Source of the DNA: Lolium rigidum
Lineage: Eukaryota; Streptophyta; Magnoliopsida; Poales; Poaceae
Length of the DNA: 64,000 bases
Assembly (NCBI RefSeq): GCF_022539505.1
Contig: NC_061510.1
Span: 271,755,687 to 271,819,686 of the forward strand
Reading direction: 5' to 3'
The position numbers and the translations under genes are program-made. The notes beneath the pieces were generated by a model that made no database searches, was not told where the DNA came from, and worked only from the letters and a program-made list of their open reading frames with translations. Below are positions 23,421 through 35,574 of the stretch, piece after piece (positions within the stretch are counted from its first letter, which is position 1; each line of letters starts with the position of its first letter).

Positions 23421-23637
23421 TGCTCCCTCCATTTTAATAAATACTAAAGCATATAAATTTAGTCGAAAATCAGCGACATCTAAGTTTGATCAAATTTATA
23501 GATTAAAAATTAAACATTTACGATAGTAAATCAAAATCAATAAATTCACCATAAATTATATTTTCAAATTTATTAAGGTTTGACTTTTGACTAGATCTTT
23601 ATACCGTATTCGTTGGAACATAGGTAAGAGGTAGTAC
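23420..23637. mobile_element. Stowaway-like MITE, about 218 bp
   Basis: The left end TGCTCCCTCCATTTTAATAA is a decayed Stowaway-type terminus. The right end GAGGTAGTAC is its weak complement, and an internal GGTTTGACTTTTGACTAGA is common in grass Stowaways. Non-coding. Confidence 0.5.
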
Positions 23638-23640
23638 TAT

Positions 23641-23792
23641 GGTCTGGAAAAATTTCTATGTCGACACCAGTAAATGTGTTCTTTGCCAGAATGAATCTAA
23701 TGAATACCTTATGCACCTTTTCTTTGAGCGTGAATTCAGGCAGTCTTTGTGGTGGGCATTGAATCTTGAATGGGACACGAACATGTCATTAT
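23641..23792 (+). pseudogene. LINE zinc-knuckle fragment
   Basis: The frame reads KCVLCQNESNEYLMHLFFER then WWALNLEW, matching the C-x2-C...H...C zinc-binding domain at the end of plant LINE reverse transcriptases (third Cys replaced by Arg). It is cut off where the Harbinger-like element begins. Confidence 0.6.
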
Positions 23793-23808
23793 AAGAGATG
23801 CTTAGGGC

Positions 23809-26230
23809 ATCTCTAACGCGGCGATCCATCCCGCGTCCGTGCGTTCGGATGGGTCGAACTGGATAAAAATCCGGTCCAGCGCGCGGATCCATCCATAAAA
23901 CGGAAGGTTGCGGCATCCGGGACGATCCAAAGCCGGTCCAAATCTGGGCCGCGTTTGCGTGGCCGCGGACACGGAGGGCTGCCCTCTCGCCCCTTGTCCT
24001 CCCCTGGCCCGCCTGTCTGCCTCCCAAAACACACCCACTTCACTCCACTCCCAAAACCTAGAGATGACCGACGAAGCTCCTGCGGCCGCCATCGCCACCA
24101 TCGGAGACGAGGCCGTTGTCGCTCCTCCCGTGGAGGCGGCTCCTATCCTGGACGCTCCGGTGGTCCCGGAGCCCGGGCCGACTTTGAAGAAGGCGAAGCC
24201 CGAGCTCACCGCGGAGCAGAGGCGATCGAGAGCAAGAAGCGAGCCGATCGGCGCAGGGCGCACGAGCAACGGAAGAAGGAGGCCGCTGCCGCGGAGGAGC
24301 GGCAGAGGGCGGCGGAGCAGCTCCTCCAAATCAAAACGCAGTCGAAGGCGAATGCCATGCTCTTTTACGGCCACGCAGCGCTCGCTCAGCACATGATCGT
24401 CCCGGGCGCCGGCACAGCCTCGGGGTGGGGGGGAGCTTAGCCTTGTCCGAGACCCGGCCCCTTCCTCCAAGGTCAACAGCCCCGCCGACAGCGCCGTTTG
24501 CGTACACGCTCGACGCGCAGCAAATGGTGGCGTCGTCGGGGCGGTACATGTATCTGTCACGAGATGAGTCACCGGAGGTGGGCGAGTCCATGATGGAGCC
24601 GTCTCCTTCGTCCATTGACCTCAACCGTGCGCCGGCGAACTCCAAGGCCCCCAAGCACCTGGGAGCAGCAGCGATGACCGCTGCCCGCAACCTATTCGAC
24701 GATTTGTCGGGCGAGCGCACGCTGCCATATATGCAGGCGGCGTCCACCATGCAGGCCCCTCCGTCTTACCCGCCGACGATGCCAACAACCATGCCATATC
24801 CGTGGGACCGAGCAGGCTCCCCCGCCACCTCCCATTGACATAGAGGAGGACACCACTGGCCATCCCGGCACCATGAACATCGACAAGGAGTCGTTGTTCG
24901 GTGACGAGCTCACACAAGCCGCAGCTGCACAAGCTCGAGTTCGTCGGGTTAGCAAAAGAACCAGCAACTACACGACGCAGGAGGACAAATTGCTCGTCGA
25001 TGCATGGTTGACCATTGGGAAAGATCCATTGACAGGTGCCGAGCAGAAGGGGACCGCATTCTGGCGCCGGATCCATGAATACTTCCATGAACATCGCCGG
25101 TATGGAGAGGAGCCATTTGACAGTGACCGCATCGAGTTGTCGCTCCGAAAGAGGTGGGGAACAATTCAAATAGAATGCAACAAGTTCCAGGCGGCGTATG
25201 ATCAAGCGAAGCGGGTTCCCGTTAGCGGCATCGGCGTGAAGGACTTGGTATGATTCTTAACCTCAACTTGTTCATTCGTTGTTTGCACATATGTTTGTCA
25301 TTGTTGTCTTGCTTTGCTCTAGGTGTGGCAAGCTTTGGATTTCTTCAAAAATAACAATGAAGTAAAGACCTTTGGCTTCTCTCATTGTTGAAAGGAACTC
25401 CAGGGCACCCCCAAGTTCCAGAGGGGTACATGGAGACCTTGACTGGCAACAAGACCGCCAAAGATGACACGGTCATTGACCTTGATGGTGGCTAGCCTTG
25501 TGGTAGCTCCGCTTCTCGTGCTAGCCATCCACGAGGCCACAAGTCAACCAAGGCCAACATGAAGCGTGATGCTTCAGTCATGCAATTATTCGGCACCTTG
25601 AAGGAGATGTATGCTGAGAAAGAGGTGTCCACGGACAAGAGGGATGAGAGGAGGCGCCGGTAGAAGGAAGAGGACAAGAAGAACTACTTCGATGTCCAAA
25701 AGAGGAAGCTTGAGATTGAAGAGGTGAAGGCCAAGAGGAAGGCTAGGAAAATTGAGCTCAAAGAGAAAGAAATTGAGCTCATAGCAATGGCAAGGGCCAA
25801 AGAGGTGGAGTTGAAGGAGAAGGAAGTTGAGCTGAAACGGCAGGCCGAGGAAAACATGATCATGAACGCCGACTTGACCAACATGAATGAGGCGAAGAGA
25901 GCTTGGTTCGAGAAGAGGCAGAAGGAGAACCTAGAGCCCCAAAATTGAGTTGACAATCTCAGTTTGTAATTTTTATATTTGTTCAAACTATGGCACATTT
26001 CGTTTCTTGATCATGCTACATTTTAGTTGATATTATTATATACTATTTGATATTATTCTATATTTGTTAGATATTATTCTACATTTTTTAGATATTATTT
26101 ATAAATATGTGTGGACATTTAGCCTATTTCCTAAAGAAATAGGCCAAATGGCCAAATGGGTGGCCGCTGCGTTGGGCGCAGCGTGCGACCCAAACGGACA
26201 CGCGGATGCGGGACGATATCCGCGTGTCCA
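23809..26230 (+). mobile_element. PIF/Harbinger-like element, transposase missing
   Basis: The left end GGGCATCTCTAACGCGGCGA is a typical PIF/Harbinger-style terminus, and the encoded ORF1 type supports that class. The right end (about 26150-26280) is GC-rich with repeated ACGCGG/CCGCGT words, but the expected complementary terminus is not found; the LTR of the next element begins at about 26286. No DDE transposase frame is present, so it is either non-autonomous or a remnant. Confidence 0.6.
24061..25948 (+). pseudogene. Harbinger ORF1-like Myb/SANT protein, broken
   Basis: The decayed gene starts near MTDEAPAAAIATIGDEA at 24061. It changes frame near 24230 into an E/A/K-rich coiled-coil and again near 24835. 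The segment at 24873-25253 contains a trihelix/Myb-like region (NYTTQEDKLLVDAWLTIGKD, RIELSLRKRWGTIQIECNKF). A GT at about 25247 and an AG before GTGTGGCAAGC at about 25321 fit an intron. The following exon has TGA where tryptophan is usual (after FGFSHC), and further stops at about 25495 and 25662. The end is a charged coiled-coil (25724-25948). The family partners the DDE transposase in PIF/Harbinger elements; this copy cannot make a full product. Confidence 0.65.
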
Positions 26231-26285
26231 CGTGGCCACCTAAACGGCCCAAAACAGACAGTGACATAGGCATCCCGAATGGGCC

Positions 26286-26620
26286 TGTCGAATAAGGTAC
26301 CCAAGGATGGTTGAAGGCCCACGACCCAAAGTTTATGAAGCCCGGAAGCCCAATAAGCATCGATATGGAAATAGAGATAGATTAGGAATAAAGAGTTTTG
26401 TATTAATACGGTAATAACTCAAATAGTCTCCCGGACTTTGTAACTTGTACGATACGAAAGCCTCGGCTCCACCTCCTATATAAAGGGGAGTCGAGAGAGA
26501 AAGAAAGGATCGAATCATTGTCAACACAAACCCTAGTTTTCATAGTCGAGCACCTTTTCATAGTCCTTTATATCGATACATACAAGAGGGCACATCATTC
26601 CCAAAACACCGGAAGCAGGA
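26286..26620 (+). repeat. Probable 5' LTR of H
   Basis: The left end TGTCGAATAAGG is a plausible TG terminus. TATATAAAG at about 26477-26485, about 145 bp upstream of the gag ATG, looks like the LTR TATA box. The right border and the primer site could not be fixed because there is no second LTR to compare. Confidence 0.45.
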
Positions 26621-26623
26621 TAT

Positions 26624-28217
26624 ATGGTGACTCATGCCTTCATATTGGCATCCAAGCCACCTCCTGGAGACCCTAGAGAGGCTTTGTACCAGATGGCCAT
26701 GGCATGAGTTGGTGTCATGGGGATAGCGATAGCAGGATCAAGCACGCCGCAACCCGAGAGCACACCGAGGCAAAATAATCCTCGACCTACTACGGCAGTG
26801 CGAGATCCCCCTCGAGAAGGTGACACAAGAGATACAATGATACAAGCACGAGTTGATAGAGCAAGGCAGGAGAGAAGAGAATGTCGGCACTCACCAGAAG
26901 TCGATGAAGAGGATATGTGCGGACTCCCTTGTTTTACTCGACGAGTTCGTAAAACTCGGGTTCCTTCTGGGTTTAAGTTACCTGATAACTACAAAAAGTT
27001 TGACGGCTTGCCAGACCCAGAGGATTGGTTAATAGACTACCTGGAAACGGTAAAATTGACGGGTGGAACTAGAGCAACAGCCATGCAGAGCATCCAGGTT
27101 CACCTCAGCGGAGCCGCAAGATCATGGATAAAGAAATTACTGGAAGGATCCATCGACAGCTGGGATACTTTCGAGGACTTGTTCATGAAAAATTTCCGTT
27201 CCACGTGCAAGAAACCTGCGTCAATAGAGCAACTAAGGGCCTGCAAGCATAAGTATGATGAACCAATGAGGATGTATATCCAGCGGTGGAACATCATAAA
27301 AAATTCGGCAGAAAACACATCTGATGAAAGAGCAATTGACGCATTTGTTGCGGGGATCCGAAGAAGATACCTAATCGAGGATTTGGGTAGGTCCAACCCG
27401 AGAACAATAGCAGAGCTCATGGAGATAGCGAATCGCAGGGCGGATGGCAAAGATGTTGTTCATAATAAATGGCACAGATCACCCGAAGAAGATCGCAACA
27501 GAACAACAACCAAAATAGGCGACGATATTCTCGCCAGTTCTCAGATTACGACGGTCCCAGCCAAGTGGCGGCTGGCTTCCGAGGAAATGGTGGAGAAAAT
27601 TATCGGGATGATTATCAGAGAGGCAACAAGCAGTGCAATAATCATAGAGATGCGCCAAGCTCCAGCAGACAAAATAATCGACCAAGGTTCCAGAGGCCAT
27701 ACAATATATCACCCGAAGATCTTCTGAACGGGTCATGCCAGATGCACTTTTACCTCGACACTGAAGGGAAAAGACAGTCAGGCCACCTTCAGAAGGACTG
27801 CTGAACATTCCAAGCTCTGCATAGATATGCGGAGCATACACATGCACAAGCAGTGAACAGGGGGCACGTAGAGGGGCCAAGGAGTGAGGTTCATCTGCCA
27901 CCACCAACCGCAACTACTAGCGAAAATCAACATTAGTTGCAGTTGGCGGTAGATCCAAACAACAACGGACCTTACATTGACACAACAGGAGCAGTGTCGA
28001 TGATTCAGAAAGGAAGACCCTCAAATAGGATGCAAAAGGTAATTTCGCGACAGGTATACATGACAGAGAAGATGCCTCCACCAACCATCAAGTACCTTAA
28101 CTGGTCGGCACAAGACATAGGATTCACTCAAGCGGACCACCCACCTCAAGTTCCACGACCGGGACAATCAGCTATGATTTTACATGCGGTGATCGCAGGA
28201 TTCGAGGTCTCGCGTAT
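26624..28217 (+). pseudogene. H gag, decayed
   Basis: The frame starts at ATG 26624 and has a TGA at 26705 where the context expects glycine. The capsid-like Retrotrans_gag region follows (LPDNYKKFDGLPDPEDWLID, AARSWIKKLLEGSIDSWDTF, IEQLRACKHKYDEPMRMYIQ). The frame shifts at about 27475 into an N/R/Q-rich segment ending in a non-canonical zinc-knuckle-like CQMHFYLDTEGKRQSGHL then C. TGA at 27802 replaces the arginine usual after that C, and a TAG follows at about 27934. The last sense codons before S2 lead into the protease. Gag packages element RNA into particles; this copy is non-functional. Confidence 0.75.
28213..28217. other. Target-site duplication CGTAT, left copy
   Basis: CGTAT directly precedes the TG of the S2 5' LTR; the partner is at 35055-35059, directly after the CA of the 3' LTR. 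Removing S2 and one copy restores continuity of the H protease. Confidence 0.95.
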
Positions 28218-29914
28218 TGATACGTCTCCGACGTATCGATAATTTCTTATGTTCCATGCCACATTATTGATGATATCTACATGTTTTATGCACACTTTAT
28301 GTCATATTCGTGCATTTTCTGGAACTAACCTATTAACAAGATGCCGAAGTGCCGCTTCTGTTTTCTGCTGTTTTTGGTTTCGAAATCCTAGTAACGAAAT
28401 ATTCTCGGAATTGGACGAAATCAACGCCCGGGTTCCTATTTTGCCCGGAAGCATCCGAACACACGAGAACCGCCGGAGAGGGGGCACGGAGCCCACCAAA
28501 CCCTAGGCCGGCGCGGCCAAGGGGGGGCCCGCGCCCCCCTATTGTGTCGGCGCCCCTTCGACCTTCTGACGCCGCCTCTTCGCCTATAAGAAGCCCCTCG
28601 ACCTAAAACTTCGAGACGAAAAAAATCCACGGTACGAGAAACCTTCCAGAGCCGCCGCCATCGCGAAGCCAAGATCTGGGGGACAGGAGTCTCTGTTCCG
28701 GCACGCCGCCGGGACGGGGAAGTGCCCCCGGAAGGCTCCTCCATCGACACCACCGCCATCTCCATCAACGCTGCTTGTCTCCCATGAGGAGGGAGTAGTT
28801 CTCCATCAAGGCTCGGGGCTGTACCGGTAGCTATGTGGTTCATCTCTCTCCTATGTACTTCAATACAATAATCTCATGAGCTGCCTTACATGATTGAGAT
28901 TCATATGATGATGCTTGTAATCTAGATGTCATTATGCTAGTCAAGTGGGTTTTACTTATGTGATCTCCGGAGACTCCTTGTCCCACGTGTGTAAAGGTGA
29001 CAGGTGTGTGCACCGTGTGGGTCTCTTAGGCTATATTTCACAGAATACTTATTCACTGTTATGAATGGCATAGTGAAGTGCTTATTTATATATCTTTATG
29101 ATTGCAATGTGTTTTGTATCACAATTTATCTATGTGCTACTCTAGTGATGTTATTAAAGTAGTTTTATTCCTCCTGCACGGTGTAATGGTGACAGTGTGT
29201 GCATCCGTGTTAGTACTTGGCGTAGGCTATGATTATGATCTCTTGTAGATTATGAAGTTAACTATTGCTATGATGGTATTGATGTGATCTATTCCTCCTA
29301 CATAGTGTGAAGGTGACAGTGTGCATGCTATGTTAGTACTTGGTTTAGTTGTGTTGATCTGTTATGCACTCTAAGGTTATTTAAATATGAACATTTAATT
29401 GTGGAGCTTGTTAACTCCGGCATTGAGGGTTCGTGTAATCCTACGCAATTAGTGGTGTTCATCATCCAACAAGAGAGTGTAGAGTATGCATTTATCTATT
29501 CTGTTATGTGATCAAAGTTGAGAGTGTCCACTAGTGAAAGTCTGATCCCTAGGCCTTGCTTCCAAGCATCGAATCTCCGTTTGTTTACTGTTTTGGATCA
29601 TGTTTACTCGCTGCCATATTTTATTCAGATTACTATTACCACTCATACTCATCCATATTACTTGCATCTCACTATCTCTTCGCCGAACTAGTGCACCTTT
29701 ACATCTGACAAGTGTATTAGGTGTGTTGCGGACACAAGAGACTTCTTGCTTTGTGATTGCAGGGTTGCATGAGAGGGATATCTTTGACCTCTTCCTCCCT
29801 GAGTTCGATAAACCTTGGGTGATCCACTTAAGGGAAACTTGCTCGCTGTTCTACAAACCTCTGCTCTTGGAGGCCCAACACCGTCTACAAGAATAGAAGC
29901 ACCCGTAGACATCA
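28218..29914 (+). repeat. S2 5' LTR
   Basis: TG...CA borders are defined by the flanking CGTAT and by identity to the 3' LTR ends. A TATA-like CTATAAG at 28584-28590 is the likely promoter. A primer-site-like GGCGCCATTGCCGGG starts about 11 bp after its end. Confidence 0.95.
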
Positions 29915-30073
29915 AGCTATTTTCAGGCGCCATTGCCGGGAGGAAAGGTAAAAGGTACTCACACTCCGGATCTCGGCTACTAAGCTATTTTCACCGTTGT
30001 AAGTACTCGAAGCTATTTCCTTTAGATCCTGCAATTGCATCTTTTTGTTTCTTGTTTACACTAGTTTGGCATA

Positions 30074-30796
30074 ATGGACAACAATGAGCTTCTTATTCTA
30101 TTTCCTGATTTAAGACATGGATGGTTTGATGCGAAAATTAAAAAACCTATGGAACATATTAGTATGAACGCTTTGAACACCATTGTTGCTAATGATGTGG
30201 AAAATTCTAAGCTTGGGGAAGCTGGTTCTGATGAGCATGATCTTTTTAGTCCCCCAAGCATTGAGGGGAAAATTTACTTTGATGATACTTTGCCTCCTAT
30301 TTATGATGATTATAATGATAGTGGTCTTTTGGTGCCACCTACTATGGAGAGTAAATTTTGTTGTGATTATACTATGCCTCCTACACTTGATGAGAATAAT
30401 AATGATAGCTACTTTGTTGAATTTGCTCCCACTACAACTAATAAAATTGATTATGCTTATGTGGAGAGTAATAATTTTATGCATGAGACTCATGATAAGA
30501 ATGCTTTATGTGATAGTTATATTGTTGAGTTTGCTCATGTTGCTACTGAAAGTTATTATGAGAGAGGAAAATATGGTTGTAGAAATTTTCATGTTACTAA
30601 AATGCCTCTCTATGTGCTGAAATTTTTGAAGCTACACTTGTTTTATCTTCCTATGCTTGTTACTTTGCTCTTCATGAACTTGTTTATTTACAAGATTCCT
30701 ATGCATAGGAAGCATGTTAGACTTAAATGTGTTTTGAATTTGCCTCTTGATGCTCTCTTTTGCTTCAAATACTATCTCTTGCGAGTGCATCATTAA
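30074..30796 (+). CDS. S-family ORF, 240 codons, copy in S2
   Basis: It is open throughout and closely similar to 561-1286, sharing the start MDNNELLILFPDLRHGWFDA, the acidic Y/N/D-rich middle, and the hydrophobic C-terminal part including FYLPMLVTLLFMNLF. Differences are scattered substitutions plus one codon, with no frame break. Function unknown; it is carried by the element, and an env-like position downstream of a lost gag-pol is only inference. Confidence 0.6.
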   Translation: MDNNELLILFPDLRHGWFDAKIKKPMEHISMNALNTIVANDVENSKLGEAGSDEHDLFSPPSIEGKIYFDDTLPPIYDDYNDSGLLVPPTMESKFCCDYTMPPTLDENNNDSYFVEFAPTTTNKIDYAYVESNNFMHETHDKNALCDSYIVEFAHVATESYYERGKYGCRNFHVTKMPLYVLKFLKLHLFYLPMLVTLLFMNLFIYKIPMHRKHVRLKCVLNLPLDALFCFKYYLLRVHH

Positions 30797-31484
30797 AACT
30801 GCTGAGCCCATCTTAATGGCTATAAAGAAAGAACTTCTTGGGAGATAACCCATGTGTTTATTTTGCTACAGTATTTTTGAGTCTTGGAAGTTGTTTACTA
30901 CTGTAGCAACCTCTCCTTATCTTAGTTTTGTGTTTTGTTGTGCCAAGTAAAGTCTTTGATAGTAAAGTTCATACTAGATTTGGATTACTTGCGCGAGTTT
31001 CGATTTCTTTGCTGTCACGAATTTCGACCTGCCTCCCTGTAGGTAGCTCAGAAAATTAAGCCAATTTACGTGCGTGATCCACGGATATGTACGCAACTTT
31101 CATTCAATTTGGGCATTTTCATTTGAGCAAGTCTGGTGCCTCAATAAAATCCATCTTTACGGACTGTTCTGTTTTGACAGATTCTGCCTTTTATTTCGCA
31201 TTGCCTCTTTTGCTATGTTGGATGAATTTCTTTGATCCATTAATGTCCAGTAGCTTTATGCAATGTCCGGAAGTGTTAAGAATGATTGTGTCACCTCTGA
31301 ACATGTTAATTTTTATTGTCCACTAACCCTCTAATGAGTTGTTTCGAGTTTGGTGTGGAGGAAGTTTTCAAGGATCAAGAGAGGAGTATGATGCAATATG
31401 ATCAAGGAGAGTGAAAGCTCTAAGCTTGGGGATGCCCCGTGGTTCACCCCTGCATATTTCAAGAAGACTCAAGCATCTAAGCTT

Positions 31485-31505
31485 GGGGATGCCCAAGGCA
31501 TCCCC
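31485..31505 (+). other. Perfect 9-bp-stem hairpin in S2 internal domain
   Basis: GGGGATGCC, loop CAA, GGCATCCCC, identical to 1983-2003 in S1, and again preceded by the polypurine-like AAGCTTGGGGATGCCC word used twice here. Confidence 0.65.
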
Positions 31506-33357
31506 TTCTTCATCGACAAATTATCAGGTTCCTTCTCTTGAAACTATATTTTTATTCGGCCACATCTTATGTACTTTACTTGGAGCGTCTGTGTGCTTTT
31601 GTTTTTGTTTTTGTTTGAATAAATGCTTGTGTGGGAGAGAGACACGCTCCGCTGTTGCATATGGACAAATATGTCCTTAGGCTTTACTCATAGTATTCAT
31701 GGCGAAGTTTCTTCTTCGTTAAATTGTTATATGGTTGGAATTGGGAAATGCTACATGTGGTAATTGATAAAATTTCTTGGATAATTTGATACTTGGCAAT
31801 TGTTGTGCTCATGTTTAAGCTCTTGCATCATATACTTTGCACCCATTAATGAAGAAACACCTAGAGCTTGCTAATTTGGTTTGCATATTTGGTCTCTCTA
31901 AAGTCTAGATAATATCTAGTATTGAGTTTTGAACAACAAGGAAGACGGTGTAGAGTCTTATAATGTTTACAATATGTATTTTATGTGAGTTTTGCTGCAC
32001 CGTTCATCCTTGTGTTTGTTTCAAATAAACCTTGCTAGCCTAAACCTTGTATCGACAGGGAATACTTCTCATGCATCCAAAATCCTTGAGCCAACCACTA
32101 TGCCATTTGTGTCCACCATATACCTACCTATTACATGGTATTTATCCGCCATTCCAAAGTAAATTGCTTGAGTGCTACCTTTAAATTTCTATCCTCTACC
32201 TTTACAATATATAGCTCATGGGACAAATAGCCTAAAAACTATTGTGGTATTGAATATGTACTTATGCACTTTATCTCTTATTAAGTTGCTTGTTGTGCGA
32301 TAACCATGTTCACTGGGGACGCCATCAACTCTTTGTTGAATATCATGTGAGTTGCTATGCATGTCCGTCTTGTACGAAGTAAGAGAGATATACCACCTTA
32401 ATGGTTGGAGCATGCATATTGTTAGAGAAGAACATTGGGCCGCTAACTAAAGCCATGATTCATGGTGGAAGTTTCGATTTTGGACATATATCCTCAATCT
32501 CATATGAGAATACTAATTGTTGCCACATGCTTATGCATTAAAGAGGAGTCCATTATCTGTTGTCCATGTTGTCCCGGTATGGATGTCTAAGTTGAGAATA
32601 ATCAAAAGCGAGAAATCCAAAATGCGAGCTTTCTCCTTAGACCTTTGTACAGGCGGCATGGAGGTACCCCATTGTGACACTTGGTTAAAACATGTGTATT
32701 GCAATGATCCGGTAGTCCAAGCTAATTAGGACAAGGTGCGGGCACTATTAGTATACTATGCATGAGGCTTGCAACTTGTAAGATATAATTTACATAACTC
32801 ATATGCTTTATTACTACCGTTGACAAAATTGTTTCATGTTTTCAAAATAAAAGCTCTAGCACAAATATAGCAATCGATGCTTTCCTCTTTGAAGGACCAT
32901 TCTTTTTACTTTTATGTTGAGTCAATTCACCTATTTCTCTCCACCTCAAGAAGCAAACACTTGTGTGAACTGTGCATTGATTCCTACATACTTGCATATT
33001 GCACTTATTATATTACTCTATGTTGACAATTATCCATGAGATATACATGTTACAAGTTGAAAGCAACCGCTGAAACTTAATCTTCCTTTCTGTTGCTTCA
33101 ATACCTTTACTTTGATTTATTGCTTTATGAGTTAACTTTTATGCAAGACTTATTGATGCTTGTCTTGAAGTACTATTCATGAAAAGTCTTTGCTTTATGA
33201 TTCATTTGTTTACCCATGTCATTACCATTGTTTTGATCGCTGCATTCATTACATATGTTTACAATATGATCAAGTTTATGATGGCATGTCACTCCGGAAA
33301 TTATCTTTGTTTATCGTTTACCCGCTCGGGACGAGCGAGAACTAAGCTTGGGGATGC

Positions 33358-35054
33358 TGATACGTCTCCGACGTATCGATAATTTCTTATGTTCCATGCC
33401 ACATTATTGATGATATCTACATGTTTTATGCACACTTTATGTCATATTCGTGCATTTTCCGGAACTAACCTATTAACAAGATGCCGAAGTGCCAGTTCTC
33501 GTTTTCTGCTGTTTTTGGTTTCGAAATCCTAGTAACGAAATATTCTCGGAATTGGACGAAATCAACGCCCAGGTTCCTATTTTGCCCGGAAGCATCCAGA
33601 ACACACGAGAACCGCCAGAGAGGGGGCACAGGCCCACCAAACCCTAGGCCGGCGCGGCCAAGGGGGGGCCCGCGCCCCCCTATTGTGTCGGTGCCCCTTC
33701 GACCTTCTGACCCCGCCTCTTCGCCTATAAGAAGCCCCTCGACCTAAAACCTCGAGACGAAAAAAGCCACGGTACGAGAAACCTTCCAGAGCCGCCGCCA
33801 TCGTGAAGCCAAGATCTGGGGGACAGGAGTCTCTGTTCCGGCACGCCGCCGGGACGGGGAAGTGCCCCCGGAAGGCTCCTCCATCGACACCACCGCCATC
33901 TCCATCAACGGCTGCTTGTCTCCCATGAGGAGGGAGTAGTTCTCCATCAAGGCTCGGGGCTGTACCGATAGCTATGTGGTTCATCTCTCTCCTATGTACT
34001 TCAATACAATAATCTCATGAGATGCCTTACATGATTGAGATTCATATGATGATGCTTGTAATCTAGATGTCATTATGCTAGTCAAGTGGGTTTTACTTAT
34101 GTGATCTCCGGAGACTCCTTGTCCCACATGTGTAAAGGTGACAGTGTGTGCACCGTGTGGGTCTCTTAGGCTATATTTCACAGAATACTTATTCAACGTT
34201 ATGAATGGCATAGTGAAGTGCTTATTTATATCTCTTTATGATTGCAATGTGTTTTGTATCACAATTTATCTATGTGCTACTCTAGTGATGTTATTAAAGT
34301 AGTTTTATTCCTCCTGCACGGTGTAATGGTGACAGTGTGTGCATCCGTGTTAGTACTTGGCGTAGGCTATGATTATGATCTCTTGTAGATTATGAAGTTA
34401 ACTATTGCTATGATGGTATTGATGTGATCTATTCCTCCTACATAGTGTGAAGGTGACGAGTGTGCATGCTATGTTAGTACTTGGTTTAGTTGTGTTGATC
34501 TGTTATGCACTCTAAGGTTATTTAAATATGAACATTTAATTGTGGAGCTTGTTAACTCCGGCATTGAGGGTTCGTGTAATCCTACGCAATTAGTGGTGTT
34601 CATCATCCAACAAGAGAGTGTAGAGTATGCATTTATCTATTCTGTTATGTGATCAAAGTTGAGAGTGTCCACTAGTGAAAGTCTGATCCCTAGGCCTTGC
34701 TTCCAAGCATCGAATCTCCGTTTGTTTACTGTTTTGTTGCATGTTTACTCGCTGCCATATTTTATTCAGATTACTATTACCACTCATACTCATCCATATT
34801 ACTTGCATCTCACTATCTCTTCGCCGAACTAGTGCACCTTTACATCTGACAAGTGTATTAGGTGTGTTGGGGACACAAGAGACTTCTTGCTTTGTGATTG
34901 CAGGGTTGCATGAGAGGGATATCTTTGACCTCTTCCTCCCTGAGTTCGATAAACCTTGGGTAATCCACTCAAGGGAAACTTGCTGCTGTTCTACAAACCT
35001 CTGCTCTTGGAGGCCCAACACTGTCTACAAGAATAGAAGCACCCGTAGACATCA
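33358..35054 (+). repeat. S2 3' LTR
   Basis: It is preceded by the polypurine-like AAGCTTGGGGATGC and followed by the CGTAT duplication at 35055-35059. Same length and termini as the 5' LTR; the few differences are short indels and substitutions, several at CAG/CTG words. Confidence 0.95.
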
Positions 35055-35059
35055 CGTAT

Positions 35060-35571
35060 ATTCATAGATGGAGGAAGCGGTCTGAACCTCATGGACGCAG
35101 ACACCTTGAGAAAGATGAATACTTCTCTAGCAAATCTAACACCAACAGACACGCGCTTTCAAGGAATTACACCGGAGAAGCCGAACTATCCCCTGGGGAA
35201 GATTTTACTCGATGTACAGTTTGGAACCCGAGAGAATTTCAGGTGGGAGAAGTTGGAGTTTGAGGTTATCGATTTTCCATCACAGTATCATGCTATATTG
35301 GGACGACCGCATATGCCAGATTCATGGATGTGCCACATTATGCATATCTGTTATGGAGGATTCCTGGTCCCAACGCCCCAATCACAGTGAAGGGAAGTTT
35401 TGCTCTAATAGATAAATGTGACAAGGACTTTCATAAGCTTTCCGAAACCTTTGGGATGCAGGCTGAGTATGAAGCTTCTAAGCTCACCACCAACTACGAC
35501 GTGCTACCAGACGGAGGAAGGCCACTCAAGGAGCAAACCTTCGACACCTCCAAGAATTCCAAGGAAGTGTA
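35060..35571 (+). pseudogene. H aspartic protease region (continues from 28217)
   Basis: After S2 the frame resumes with FIDGGSGLNLMDADTLRKM, the retroviral-type protease in plant Gypsy elements with catalytic D-G-G (usually D-T/S-G). AILGRP (about 35293) is the conserved second block, followed by a frameshift near 35312 and AYARFMDVPHYAYL in the new frame. The protease would cleave the gag-pol polyprotein. Confidence 0.75.
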
Positions 35572-35574
35572 GAT

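Larger units (their letters stand above)
28218..35054 (+). mobile_element. S2: full-length non-autonomous Athila-like LTR element
   Basis: Both LTRs are complete, begin TGATACGTCTCC, end GTAGACATCA and are 1697 bp by coordinates. A 5-bp duplication CGTAT flanks the element. The internal domain is about 3.44 kb, lacks gag-pol and carries one ORF at 30074-30796. S2 is in the same orientation as S1 and very similar throughout. It needs proteins from an autonomous relative. Its target was the protease region of H, so it is younger than H. Confidence 0.95.

Noticed and set aside
24873..25253. Host Myb/trihelix transcription factor
   Set aside because: The Harbinger-type terminus, following coiled-coil, in-frame stops and lack of an intact start fit a transposon ORF1 pseudogene better.
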